DNA of 64,000 nucleotides from positions 62,001-126,000 of the forward strand of contig NZ_JASXSH010000012.1 of assembly GCF_030315745.1 (NCBI RefSeq). The letters run 5' to 3'. Each line of letters starts with the position of its first letter. The stretch's first letter is position 1. This stretch comes from Gordonia heveisoli (GTDB lineage Bacteria; Actinomycetota; Actinomycetes; Mycobacteriales; Mycobacteriaceae). Made by a program: the position numbers and the translations under genes. Under the pieces are notes generated by a model. It saw nothing but the letters and a program-made list of their open reading frames with translations, searched no databases and was not told the DNA's origin. Positions 52,006-63,708 of the stretch are shown here, one piece after another.

Positions 52006-54597
52006 TCAGATCAGGCCGGCCGAGCGCGCAGCGGTGACCGCGTCTCGCCGGGTCCCCACCCCGAGTTTTCGATAGACGCTGCGGCAGTGCGTCTTCACCG
52101 TGTTCACCGACACCGCGAGCATCGCCGCGATCTCGTCGACAGTCCGGCCCGACGGCAGGAACTCCAGGACACGCATCTCCGACGGAGTCAGATGAGCCGC
52201 GTCGGGGACCTGATGCATGCGCACGACGCCCAGCACATGGGTGGCGAAGTCGTCGAGGTGACCGAAGGTCCCGATATCCCGGGCAAGTGCGTCGGCGATC
52301 ACGGCGCCCGCTTCCACGTATTGCGCGACCATCCGGTTGGGTGCGGCGACGATCAGGGATTCACGCAAACCACGGTGTGTGCCGTGCACGTCGTCGCAGT
52401 GAGCGGACACATACGCGTGCAATACCCAGGCGGTGACGGCGGTTTCGACGTAGGCGCCATCGAGTTTCGGGAGCACCGGGGCCAGGGTGGTTCTGGCCGC
52501 GTCGAATCGGCCGTGCGCGCACTGTTCGATGGCCGTCGCGATCACCGTCTCGGGTGTGCGTCCGAAACTCGCCTCGGCACGGCCGACCAGAGATTTGATC
52601 CACTCCTCGTGCCCGACCACGGCGGCCATATTCGCGACTCGTGGTAGCAACACCATGGCCGGCAACGGATATCGCTCGGTCCGCAGCATCTCGGTCAGTG
52701 CCACCCTGGCCTGATCGGCGATCTCGAATCGTCGATCCGAATCCCGGAACTGCGCGACGAGCAGCACCAGCGCCGCGCCGGGGCCGGTTGCCCAGACAGC
52801 GTGCCCGGCCCACGACACCACTGACGGCGTCGTCTCGGTCAACGGCGGGTCGTAGGGCTCGCCGAGCAAATACTGTGCATTGGCGACCATGGCGGTGCAG
52901 CGGATGACCAGTCGGTCGGCCGACCAGCCGGCCTCCCGTGCTTCGGCAATCGTTTGTTGCGCACGCTCGCGCATCACCGCGACCCGGCCGCGGTGACCGG
53001 CGACGACGGCCTGCAACGCCTGTGTGCGCAGCCGCTGCAGCATCAGCCCCCACGCCCGGCTCACGGCCATCGCCTCCGTCAGCAACCCTTCGGCATCGGT
53101 GCGGTGCCCCAGCAGCGAATGGAGTTCGGCGAGTGCCAACAACGAAAGAACCCTGATTTCCGGCATCAGATCGATCGGAGGTGACGTCAGCGCGCCGATC
53201 AGGCCGACCGGATCGTCGCCGACCCGACGCCGCAGCGCAACATCGGCGCGCAGCACCTGGCCGAGATACCGTTCGACTTCCGAATCCGTCTGATCCGAGC
53301 GGGCCACCTGCTCGAGATGGATCTGGGCGGTGTCGAAGTCGGAGTGTTCCACCGCCACCATGGCCCGGAGCAGGATTACCGCCGAGGCTCCGGGCAGCAA
53401 CCGACACGCATCCTCCAGCAATGGCATGAGCCGGTCGGTCCGGCCCGCGACCACCAGCCGCACCCCGCCGGCCAGAAGGACGTCGCGCAGGAGATCACGG
53501 TCGCGCAGCGCCAGCGCGAGCAGCAGCACATCGTCGTCGCGCCGCTGCGCCAGCGACCATCCGACGGCCTCCCGCAGGACGTCGTCCTCTGTTCGTGCCC
53601 CCTCCCGCCGAAGCTCAGCGCGCAGATGTGCGCGGATCACCCCCGGGTAGGTCCGGTAACCGGGGCCGGGTGCATCCGCAACCGGGACCAAGGGAAAGCC
53701 ACGCTCGGCGAGTCGCGCCAGACTCGTAGGTGCCGTAGGACCGCACAGTTCGGTGGCGAGCTTGTCGTCGAATCGTGGCAGCGCGGCGGTCAGGCACACC
53801 ACCGTCCGCAGTTCGGCGGGCAACTCGGCGATGAGATCGCCGACCACCAGATCGGCGATCGGTCGCGGTGACCACTCGATCTCGTCGAGCACCGACGACG
53901 CCGCGCGCCCGTCCGCCAACCGCGCGGCCACCGACTGCACCAGCGAGATCCAGCCGGAGGTGAGCTCGCGTATCCGCACGGCCTCGGTCGTGGTCACCTT
54001 GATCCCCTCGGACACAAGTGATTCCGCTATCTCGACACTGGTCATCGCGAGATCCTGCTCGCCGATGCGGACAAATCGCCCCTGCCGGGCATAGGCTTCC
54101 CAGGCCAGCGGCGGATCGAATCGGCCACAGAGGATGATGCCGACACCCGCGGGTAGACCGTCGAGCAGATCTCGCAGCTCGGCGATCGCCACCGGATCGG
54201 TGATCGTCTCGGCATCGTCGGCGATCACGACGACGCGTACCGCAGACTGCCCGAGCCGCAGGCGAACCCAGCTCTCGTCACCTCCGGAGTTTGGGACGAT
54301 CGACCCACTGTTGTTGCCGCCGTACACCTCCGGCACGTCCGGTGCCGAGGACAACAACCGGATGCGCATCCGACGCCACATCTCGGCGATGCCGGTCCGT
54401 ACGTCCCAGCGCACGACGACTGTCGACGCGTCGACCGCGTCTTGCCAACGGCGCACCACCATCGACTTGCCGGTACCGGCGGGGGCGCTGATCAGAACGA
54501 TCGAACCGACGCCCCCACGACCCGAAATCGCCTCGCCGAGCATCGTGTTCACTCGGGTGCGATGGGCGTCGACCCGGCGCGATCCAGCGCCGATCAT
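52006..54597 (-). CDS. MalT-like STAND-ATPase LuxR-family regulator
   Basis: 863 residues from ATG 54597 (MIGAGSRRVDAHRTRV). NTPase domain with Walker A SAPAGTGKS at 38-45 and VRVVVIADDAETITD as Walker B; a long TPR-like helical middle (about 350-790); C-terminal LuxR HTH from about 795: LTPSEMRVLEFLPSGRTVDE, SVNTVKTHCRSVYRKLGVGT. Large ATP-dependent LuxR (LAL) type activators sense small ligands; which one is unknown. The DUF2252 gene ends 28 nt upstream on the same strand. Confidence 0.93.
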   Translation of the reverse strand: MIGAGSRRVDAHRTRVNTMLGEAISGRGGVGSIVLISAPAGTGKSMVVRRWQDAVDASTVVVRWDVRTGIAEMWRRMRIRLLSSAPDVPEVYGGNNSGSIVPNSGGDESWVRLRLGQSAVRVVVIADDAETITDPVAIAELRDLLDGLPAGVGIILCGRFDPPLAWEAYARQGRFVRIGEQDLAMTSVEIAESLVSEGIKVTTTEAVRIRELTSGWISLVQSVAARLADGRAASSVLDEIEWSPRPIADLVVGDLIAELPAELRTVVCLTAALPRFDDKLATELCGPTAPTSLARLAERGFPLVPVADAPGPGYRTYPGVIRAHLRAELRREGARTEDDVLREAVGWSLAQRRDDDVLLLALALRDRDLLRDVLLAGGVRLVVAGRTDRLMPLLEDACRLLPGASAVILLRAMVAVEHSDFDTAQIHLEQVARSDQTDSEVERYLGQVLRADVALRRRVGDDPVGLIGALTSPPIDLMPEIRVLSLLALAELHSLLGHRTDAEGLLTEAMAVSRAWGLMLQRLRTQALQAVVAGHRGRVAVMRERAQQTIAEAREAGWSADRLVIRCTAMVANAQYLLGEPYDPPLTETTPSVVSWAGHAVWATGPGAALVLLVAQFRDSDRRFEIADQARVALTEMLRTERYPLPAMVLLPRVANMAAVVGHEEWIKSLVGRAEASFGRTPETVIATAIEQCAHGRFDAARTTLAPVLPKLDGAYVETAVTAWVLHAYVSAHCDDVHGTHRGLRESLIVAAPNRMVAQYVEAGAVIADALARDIGTFGHLDDFATHVLGVVRMHQVPDAAHLTPSEMRVLEFLPSGRTVDEIAAMLAVSVNTVKTHCRSVYRKLGVGTRRDAVTAARSAGLI

Positions 54598-54624
54598 CGC
54601 GCACCTACTTCGGCACACCGGCTT

Positions 54625-55983
54625 CTACCCGCCGGCACCGAGGTCGTTGACCTCCATCGTGCCTGCGTCGATCGCGGCGAGCATCGCCGCGTGGTCCTTC
54701 TCGTTGAGATCCGCATAGGCAACCGAGAACTCCGCTATCGCATCGGCGAACCCCTTGAGACTACCCAGAAACTCGGCGATCTGCGCTCTACTCGCGGTAC
54801 GCGCATGCGCCATCGCCAACGTCTGCCCGCACAGTCGCGCATAGAGTTTCATGCTTTCTGGCTCGAGTGCCTCGATGACCACCGACCCCTTACCGTCGCG
54901 AAGCTGACGAACGTAGAAGTCGCGTCGCTCACCGTTCTCGTCGGTGCCGCCGGTCCAGCCGAGGAAGATGTCGCTGGACGCCTGCAACAGCCGCTGGCCG
55001 TCGACCACGCGCTGCCCCTCATGTGCATATCCGCTGACCGGGACGAAATCCGCGAGCACCGAGCGTTGTGCCTCTTTGACCTGCAGAAACAGCGGGTCGT
55101 CAATGCTCTGGCCGACCAGCAGGACGATCCACGCACGCGTCCCGACGCTGCCCACACCGACGACCTTGCGGGCCATCTCGACGACGGTGTACTGATCGAG
55201 CAGGTTTCGGATGTGCCCAGATACCGCGTCTCGATAGTTGCGCAGACGCTCATCCACCCGATCGGCGACCACCTGCGCGTCGTGTTCCGGATACAGTTCG
55301 GTGAGCGGGACGAGTAGCGGTGGGTCACTGAGGATTCGAAGTCGGCCGTCGGCGTCGACCTCACACAGTTTGCCGACCGCCTGCGCACTGTCGCGGTGCC
55401 GCGCCTTACGCAATGCCTTCTGGGTCCGCTCGTTGACCGCGGTGTCCAGCCGATTTCCGATCGTGGTCACAATGTCGTCGACATCCACGCGCGCGTACCA
55501 GCATTCGAGTGTGGTGCGGGACATGCTGGCACGCATGACCTTGCGGTAGGCCTTGGCAACCTCCTTGGCGTACCGCCGATTGATGTCGTCGTCGAATCCG
55601 TTATTTCGCCCGGCGACGACGAAACTCGCCGCCAGCCGCTTGATGTCCCACTCGAAGGGGCCGACGAACGTCTCGTCAAAATCATTGAGGTCGAAAACCA
55701 TTCGCCGCTCCGGCGTATAGAACAGACCCAGATTGCTCAGGTGCGCATCACCACACAGTTGCGTCATGATCCCCGAGTTGGGCGTCGTGGCGAGATCGGC
55801 GGCCATCACGCCTGCCGCCCCCCGATAGAAGGTGAACGGGGTGGCGGCCATGCGCGCGTTGCGAACGGGCACCAGTTCGGCGACCCGGCGCATGGCTGCG
55901 GCGTCGAGGATGCTCAGCGGATCGGTGCGTTCCGCCGGAGTCGGGCAGGCGGCGATATCGAGGACGGAAATGGTGGCGGACAT
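54625..55983 (-). CDS. DUF2252-family protein, kinase-like
   Basis: 452 residues from ATG 55983 (AAGGAG 5 nt upstream). GDAHLSNLG (about 114-122) and FDLNDFDETFVGP correspond to the catalytic-loop and DFG-like positions of aminoglycoside-phosphotransferase-like folds, so it may be an atypical kinase. Unknown substrate; no signal peptide. Upstream of the LuxR gene on the same strand. Confidence 0.85.
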   Translation of the reverse strand: MSATISVLDIAACPTPAERTDPLSILDAAAMRRVAELVPVRNARMAATPFTFYRGAAGVMAADLATTPNSGIMTQLCGDAHLSNLGLFYTPERRMVFDLNDFDETFVGPFEWDIKRLAASFVVAGRNNGFDDDINRRYAKEVAKAYRKVMRASMSRTTLECWYARVDVDDIVTTIGNRLDTAVNERTQKALRKARHRDSAQAVGKLCEVDADGRLRILSDPPLLVPLTELYPEHDAQVVADRVDERLRNYRDAVSGHIRNLLDQYTVVEMARKVVGVGSVGTRAWIVLLVGQSIDDPLFLQVKEAQRSVLADFVPVSGYAHEGQRVVDGQRLLQASSDIFLGWTGGTDENGERRDFYVRQLRDGKGSVVIEALEPESMKLYARLCGQTLAMAHARTASRAQIAEFLGSLKGFADAIAEFSVAYADLNEKDHAAMLAAIDAGTMEVNDLGAGG

Positions 55984-56199
55984 GGCATCTCCTTGCCAGA
56001 AACGGGCAAATCCGACTAACAATCCTGCGGAGGACGGCCCAACCGGTTCGGACGCCCAGACGCGACCCGGACCGGCAACAGAGTCAGGTGAATCCTCACC
56101 AGAGGGATTGTCCCAGCACACGCGCGGTTCGGCAGCCAGATCGGCGATGAGCCCCAGCTGTGACCTGCTTCACGGTCGGATCTCGGCAGACGGTACGGT

Positions 56200-56772
56200 G
56201 TGACCGTGAATATCTGGGGAGCCTCGGTGGGGTGGGGCCTGATCGCTGCCGCGATCGCAGTGGTCGCCTTCGTTCGCTATCGCGAACGCGAGAGCGTGAC
56301 GCTCACCCGCCAGACGGAATTGGCCACAAAGCTACGCGAACTGGCCGGCGACGACGATGTGCGGCTCGCCGCGGTCGACGAGTTCGAGACCACGATCTAC
56401 CAGCGACTGTTCTTCGCGTCGGTGGTCGCGCCGTGGATTCGCAGCGCCGCCTGGTCGCTCCTGGCGACGGTGCTGTCCGGATCCGGGGCGATCGCGCTCG
56501 GCCCCCTCGACGGAACCTTCGCCAACAGCCTCTACGTCGTCGCCATCGTCGCCACGGTGCTGTTCGGTCTGGCCACGCTGGCCTTCGTCGGGCTGGCCGC
56601 CTTCCACACCGCGACGACGCCCCGGGTGTCCTTCACCGACTCCTACGCCGACTACGACGAGCCAGAGCCCGCCCCGGCCCGAACTGCCATACCCACGCGG
56701 GCGACCTCTGCCGCTGACAAGAAGGCGACCGACAAGAAGCCAGCTGACAAGAAGGTGCCCGCCGAGGATTGA
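56200..56772 (+). CDS. Membrane protein of unknown family
   Basis: 190 residues from GTG 56200. Helix near 8-27, then a charged stretch (RYRERESVTLTRQTELATKL), helices about 75-100 and 108-135, and a C-terminal Lys/Asp tail with repeats of ADKK (ADKKATDKKPADKKVPAED). No family recognised. The 216-bp gap before it (55984-56199) shows no gene. Confidence 0.7.
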   Translation: MTVNIWGASVGWGLIAAAIAVVAFVRYRERESVTLTRQTELATKLRELAGDDDVRLAAVDEFETTIYQRLFFASVVAPWIRSAAWSLLATVLSGSGAIALGPLDGTFANSLYVVAIVATVLFGLATLAFVGLAAFHTATTPRVSFTDSYADYDEPEPAPARTAIPTRATSAADKKATDKKPADKKVPAED

Positions 56773-56799
56773 GTCCCGGCGCCGAGAAGCAAAACGAAC

Positions 56800-56835
56800 G
56801 GGGTGTGTCCCGCCGACCACGGCGGAACACACCCC
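56800..56835. terminator. Bidirectional terminator before ohr
   Basis: 16-nt arms GGGGTGTGTCCCGCCG (56800-56815) / CGGCGGAACACACCCC (56820-56835), one C-A mismatch, 4-nt loop ACCA, followed by TTT on the plus strand. Confidence 0.85.
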
Positions 56836-56858
56836 TTTCGCATGGTGGAGTGCGGGCG

Positions 56859-57290
56859 TCAGACCCGGACGGTCACCGTCTGGTCGATGTTGCCGCGAGT
56901 CGCCTTCGAATACGGGCAGAAGGCGTGCGCCGCATCGGCGAGTTCCTTGCCCTTGGCCTCGTCGACGCCCGGGATGTAGACCTCGATCGCCGCGGTCAGC
57001 CCGAAGCCGCCGTCGGCGGAGTCCTTGCCGATGCCGATCGTGACGGTGACGGTGGACTCGTCGGGCACCGGCGATCCAGCGTTCTTCGAGGTCGCCCGCA
57101 GCGCACCGAGGAAGCACGCCGCATAACCGGCCGAAAACAGCTCCTCCGGGTTACTGCCGTCACCGCTACCGCCCAGTTCCTTCGGCGGCCGCAGCTCCAG
57201 GTCGATCCGGCCGGTGTCGGACACGACCTCGCCGTCGCGTCCACCGCCGGCCGCCTTCGACGAAATCGTGTATGCCACGTCAATTGCCAT
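56859..57290 (-). CDS. ohr: Organic hydroperoxide resistance protein
   Basis: 143 residues of the OsmC/Ohr fold. The active-site pair is Cys59 (SAGYAACFLGAL) and Cys125 (HAFCPYSKATRGN), as in Ohr proper rather than OsmC. Reduces lipid and organic peroxides. No OhrR repressor lies next to it; regulation is not evident. Confidence 0.95.
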   Translation of the reverse strand: MAIDVAYTISSKAAGGGRDGEVVSDTGRIDLELRPPKELGGSGDGSNPEELFSAGYAACFLGALRATSKNAGSPVPDESTVTVTIGIGKDSADGGFGLTAAIEVYIPGVDEAKGKELADAAHAFCPYSKATRGNIDQTVTVRV

Positions 57291-57428
57291 GAGTGCGAAT
57301 TCCTCCTTATCGGGTCCGCCGGGACGACGAACCTCATCTTGCGAAACCGTCCTACTGTCGGCGAAACTACCGGCCCATCAACAGCTGTCAATCAACAACA
57401 GTCCAGGCGCAGGCCAGTATTCCTGTTC

Positions 57429-58103
57429 TCATCGCGCCCGAAACATCTTCGACGGCTGCATCCGCGTCGACGGCGGCAGCCATCGGTCGACGACCCGTCG
57501 CATCGTCAGCAGCCCGGCCAGCAGCAACAGGGCGAACTCGATCCAGGAGATCACCACCATCGCCGACCACACCTCGTCGTAGCGGAAGAGCAGGTCGACG
57601 CCGATGGGTACGCAGAGCAGGTTGACGATGATCGTCGCGACGAAGAAGCTCCGGCACGAGCGGCTGTGATGATTGGCGATGGCGACCAGCAGCGGGTACT
57701 GGATCGCCAGCAGCACCACGATCATCACCAGCATGAACGGCGGGAAGAAGCCGGCCAGCGAATCCACGCGATCCTCCGGAGCCGAGTTGCGCGGGTCATC
57801 GGCCAGGCCGTCGAGAAGGCGCTGGCGCAACAGATCCGTGATCATCGACAGATTCAGGAAGCCGTAGACGACCAGGATCGCCCCGCAGATCGCGGCACCC
57901 CACCACGCGACCCGGGCGTGCACGACGAGCGGACGCGGCGGCGCACCGGGGTCGTCGAGCCGTCCGGGATAGAGCGCGCTCAAGTCACGATCGCGCGAGG
58001 TGCGGGCCATCTCGGCAAGGTCCTCGGCGTCGAGTTCCGCCTGGGTGGGGATACGGTCGGGGTCGTCGTCCCACTCCGCCCCGCGATCCGGTTGCTCCGC
58101 CAT
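57429..58103 (-). CDS. Four-helix membrane protein of unknown family
   Basis: 224 residues from ATG 58103 (MAEQPDRGAEWDD). An acidic 60-residue cytoplasmic N-terminus is followed by four hydrophobic helices (about 67-88, 121-140, 152-172, 182-200) and a basic tail. No family recognised. It lies 138 bp upstream of ohr on the same strand and after the secreted-protein gene. Confidence 0.8.
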   Translation of the reverse strand: MAEQPDRGAEWDDDPDRIPTQAELDAEDLAEMARTSRDRDLSALYPGRLDDPGAPPRPLVVHARVAWWGAAICGAILVVYGFLNLSMITDLLRQRLLDGLADDPRNSAPEDRVDSLAGFFPPFMLVMIVVLLAIQYPLLVAIANHHSRSCRSFFVATIIVNLLCVPIGVDLLFRYDEVWSAMVVISWIEFALLLLAGLLTMRRVVDRWLPPSTRMQPSKMFRAR

Positions 58104-58149
58104 ACCTCGATCCTGCCACCTCGACCGCGAGGCGTAACGGGGGCGCCGG

Positions 58150-59571
58150 TCAGCGCGTGATCTTGAGCATCCGACCGACCGTGGCCTGCCAGAGGGTGCC
58201 GTCGGCGGTGATGGTGCCGGTGAGTTCGAGCGGCTCGTCGAACGGACCGAACCCGACCTGACGGGTCGCAACGCGTCGCCCGGTGGCGAAGTCGGTGACG
58301 ATGACGTCGATCGGGCCGACCTGCTGCACCCCGGGCCGGTACGGCCCGTATCCGAGGCCGTAGATCAGTCCGTCTGCCCGCGACAATCGCGGCAGGGTGG
58401 CGAGCCGATCGTCGTTCTCCCAGATCCGCCGACAGCCCTGCGTAGTGACGTCGATGCGGGTGGCACCACCGGTGAACGGTGCCGCGGACGGGACGCTGGG
58501 ACCGGTGACCGCCATCGGCGGGTACTGATAGCCGTAGGTGCTCGGGATGACCAGCGAATCACCCCACGCCATCGGCGAGTTCTCGGTGCCCTGACCCGAC
58601 CGGGCGAAGGCGGGTGTCGAACAGATCTGCGCGCCGGTGTCGCTGTCGAAGACCCGCAGCCGCGGCCGGGCCGCGTTGTCCACGATCGCGACCCAGCCGT
58701 CCCCGCCGGGTCCGAAGTAGGTGGGTGTGGTGCCAGAACCCCAGGTGAGCTGCCCCGGCCGGCGGGCGCTGCCGCGGTCATAGGTGCGACGCCAGACGAT
58801 CCGCGGCTGCCCCAGGTGATCGGCGGCCATCTCGTAAAGCGCATGGGTGGTCAGGATCGACGCCCCGGCGTCCCGGATCGACAATCCGTTGCCGAGTTCT
58901 TCACCGCGGGGCAGGTGGACCGATCGGATGGCGCGCCGCCGGTCGACGATGCCGATCACACCACCGGTGGTGGCGAACCAGATCCGTCCTGCGGTGTCGG
59001 GGGCCAGGCCGGTGATCGCGTCGCCCCGCGGGATGTGCCGGAATACGTCGATACGGTCGTCGACGAACACCGTCGCGCCGTGGGAGGTACGACGATGCCC
59101 GACGAACAGGATCGCGCCCGAACCATCCGCCACGACGACCCGATCGCGGTCGTCGAGATAGCCGTAGACGCCACCGAGGAGTCCGCCCTTGGTCAGTTCG
59201 AGCTGACCGATCGGGGCCGCCGTCCGCTCGTCGAAAACGGTCACGGAGGGAACGACGAATCCGCCGCGCTGGGTACCGATGAAACGAGTGCACAGTGATA
59301 CCGGCAGGCCGTCGCGGCCGACGAAGGTCGCCGCGCAGGCCCCGCCCGGAACCGACGAGGCAGCCAGTCGCGGATGGGCTCCCGGGCCGGGGAACGGCGT
59401 CGAGTCGGTCGACCACAGGTCGCCGTGCATCAGCGATGTGCCGACCGGCCCCAGCCCGATCGGCGGCGTCGGCACCGCTTCCGCAAGTCCACCCGCGATC
59501 GTTCCCGACACCACCGCACCGGATACGACCGCCACGAGCAGCAGTCGCCGGATCCCACTTTTCATCGTCAT
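58150..59571 (-). CDS. Secreted protein, possible beta-propeller
   Basis: 473 residues from ATG 59571 (MTMKSGIRRLLLVAVV); ATG 59565 is an alternative. Sec signal peptide of about 30 residues (cleavage near LAEA). The mature part contains repeated beta-rich units with Gly-Asp/Gly-Arg turns (GRIWFATTGGVIGIVDRRR, GDGWVAIVDNAARPRLRVF, WQATVGRMLKITR), the rhythm of a PQQ-like beta-propeller. Function unknown. Confidence 0.75.
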   Translation of the reverse strand: MTMKSGIRRLLLVAVVSGAVVSGTIAGGLAEAVPTPPIGLGPVGTSLMHGDLWSTDSTPFPGPGAHPRLAASSVPGGACAATFVGRDGLPVSLCTRFIGTQRGGFVVPSVTVFDERTAAPIGQLELTKGGLLGGVYGYLDDRDRVVVADGSGAILFVGHRRTSHGATVFVDDRIDVFRHIPRGDAITGLAPDTAGRIWFATTGGVIGIVDRRRAIRSVHLPRGEELGNGLSIRDAGASILTTHALYEMAADHLGQPRIVWRRTYDRGSARRPGQLTWGSGTTPTYFGPGGDGWVAIVDNAARPRLRVFDSDTGAQICSTPAFARSGQGTENSPMAWGDSLVIPSTYGYQYPPMAVTGPSVPSAAPFTGGATRIDVTTQGCRRIWENDDRLATLPRLSRADGLIYGLGYGPYRPGVQQVGPIDVIVTDFATGRRVATRQVGFGPFDEPLELTGTITADGTLWQATVGRMLKITR

Positions 59572-59678
59572 ACGCCAGCGCACCGACCAACCCAAGCACA
59601 TCTTGGCCGCCCGCACACCGGTTGCGCCCGCGGTGAACCGCCCTCCGCCAACGCGCCGGCTCCTCCGGGAACAAAAGG

Positions 59679-59713
59679 ACCGGGCGCGGACCCCGAAGGT
59701 GTCCGCGCCCGGT
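59679..59713 (-). terminator. Terminator of the lipase gene
   Basis: 13-bp perfect stem ACCGGGCGCGGAC (59679-59691) / GTCCGCGCCCGGT (59701-59713). Read on the minus strand it is followed by CCTTTTGTT, 19 nt after the lipase stop. Confidence 0.87.
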
Positions 59714-59731
59714 TGGGTCGTTGTCCGACGA

Positions 59732-60985
59732 TCAGCGATTGAACTGTGCCAGCAGGAATTCCATCCCCGGCAGGAACGTCGCCAGCATCGGCACGACATG
59801 GTTGATGATCGACTTGGTCAGGATCGGCGGCGTCGTGTTGGGCAGGAAGGTCACCTGCGCACCCTGCGCCCGCCAGTCACGCACCAGGGAGACGACCTGG
59901 CCGTAAGGGATCACGTCGTCGGCGACACCGCCCTCGACGAACACCGGCGCATTCGGCTTGAGCGTACCGATCCGCTGTTCGCCGACGATGCGCGTGACAT
60001 CCGGGTAGCGGGCGATCAGCGACGACAGGCTCTCACCGGTCCGCGTCCAGCTCTTGGTGTTGGCGAACGGGAAGCTCATGATGATGTCGCCGATGCACTG
60101 ACGCGACAACTTCTTCAGCGCGGCCTTGCCCGCGGGCTTGGTCTCGGCGCGCACGACTTCGCCGACCCGCGGGTAGCGGGCGGTCAGGCCGTTGATCGCG
60201 AAGCCGATCGCACCGGCGATGGTGCTGCCGTCGATAGCTGGGATGACCTTGAGCAGATCGGCGGGCGGGGCGCCCGCATAGGTGCCGCGGACGTTGAGTT
60301 CCGGTGCGTAGGTCGACGCCAGTTCGGCGGCGGAGGCAGCCGAACCGCCACCCTGCGAGTAGCCGGCGAAGCCGACCGGAGCACCTGCCGGGGCACCGGC
60401 GATGCGGAGTGCCGCGCGGGCACCGTCGAGCATCGCGTGACCGCTCTCCAGCCGGTTGACGTAGGTGTGGATCCCAGGCGTACCCATACCGATGTAGTCG
60501 GTGACGAAGACCCGCACCCCGTTGAGCAGCATGTAGTACATCTCGGGCGCCGTGTAGTTGACGCCGATGCTCGGCTGGGTGATGTCCACCGACATCGGCA
60601 GCGCCATCATCTTCGACGACGCGCACTGGTCGCCCTGGCCGATGGTGCCCGGTCCGACGACGACCGTCGGCCGCGCACCCTTGCCGCGCCATGCGGCGGT
60701 CGGCTCGATGAACGTTCCGGTGACGGCGGCAGGCTTTCCGTCCTGGTAGGTCGAGGTGTACATGACGCGCTTGGCGGTCCCCGGCCACTGGTTGGGTGCG
60801 CCCGGGATCTGCAGCAGCAGCGGGCTGGGCTGGCTGCGCACGATCGAACCCGGCGTCGACGAGATCGTCGTCGGCGGAGTGTAGAAGTCTCCGACAGCGT
60901 CCGCGGACGGCGCCGCGACCAGCGATCCGCCGGCGACCACCGCGCCGATGACAGTTGCGACAGCCCCCCGCCGCAGCCATTTCAT
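59732..60985 (-). CDS. Secreted LIP-family lipase/esterase
   Basis: 417 residues from ATG 60985; GGGGGA is about 9 nt upstream. An ATG nine codons earlier is possible. Signal peptide of about 30 residues (cleavage after PSADA). Catalytic Ser210 in AGYSQGGG, Asp in EGGVADDVIPYG and His in SIINHVVPML fit the secretory lipase (LIP) family found in Nocardia, Gordonia and related genera. Likely degrades extracellular triacylglycerols or esters. Confidence 0.9.
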   Translation of the reverse strand: MKWLRRGAVATVIGAVVAGGSLVAAPSADAVGDFYTPPTTISSTPGSIVRSQPSPLLLQIPGAPNQWPGTAKRVMYTSTYQDGKPAAVTGTFIEPTAAWRGKGARPTVVVGPGTIGQGDQCASSKMMALPMSVDITQPSIGVNYTAPEMYYMLLNGVRVFVTDYIGMGTPGIHTYVNRLESGHAMLDGARAALRIAGAPAGAPVGFAGYSQGGGSAASAAELASTYAPELNVRGTYAGAPPADLLKVIPAIDGSTIAGAIGFAINGLTARYPRVGEVVRAETKPAGKAALKKLSRQCIGDIIMSFPFANTKSWTRTGESLSSLIARYPDVTRIVGEQRIGTLKPNAPVFVEGGVADDVIPYGQVVSLVRDWRAQGAQVTFLPNTTPPILTKSIINHVVPMLATFLPGMEFLLAQFNR

Positions 60986-61014
60986 AGAGAGGTATCCCCC
61001 GTTTTGTTTCATGA

Positions 61015-61036
61015 ACAGTAAGCTACCGCACAGTAA
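61015..61036. repeat. Direct repeat ACAGTAA in the lipase promoter region
   Basis: ACAGTAA at 61015-61021 and 61030-61036, 15 bp apart, 30-50 bp upstream of the lipase start. Direct repeats one and a half helical turns apart could be sites for a regulator. Confidence 0.4.
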
Positions 61037-61101
61037 TCTGGACGTGTGACCAGGGTCCCGTCCAACTTTTGGAGCGGCACCAGCCACCCCCCGTACAGAC
61101 G

Positions 61102-61137
61102 ACGGGACCACCGGTTCAAATGAACCGGTGGTCCCGT
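61102..61137 (-). terminator. Terminator of asd
   Basis: Perfect 17-bp palindromic stem (ACGGGACCACCGGTTCA at 61102-61118) around AA, 33 nt after the asd stop. One of the strongest hairpins of the window. Confidence 0.85.
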
Positions 61138-61169
61138 TCGTGAATGGTGCGCGCGCCCTCAGCCGAAGC

Positions 61170-63464
<2,295 letters not shown>

Positions 63465-63708
63465 GTCGAGCTACCTCCTCGCCGACCTGAGGTCGGCAGT
63501 CAAGTCTTGTCGGCGGTCGGCGCTCGACCACCCTGCCGCCGATCGTGAACGGCGGTCGTCGGCATCGGAACCGACCTCTTGGCGGCGCCGTTGCCGTCCT
63601 CTGCTCGGGACAACCTTACCGGCGCGGCTCCCGGGCGCCGATTCCCGGTGAGCTCGGTCACGGAGCGCCCACCGGGGCGCGCGGGCCGCAGGCCCTACGA
63701 TCGCTGGG

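Noticed and set aside
63465..63708. Search for a gene or structured leader upstream of lysC
   Set aside because: Nothing beyond GC-rich low-complexity sequence; no lysine-riboswitch-like conserved element was recognised.
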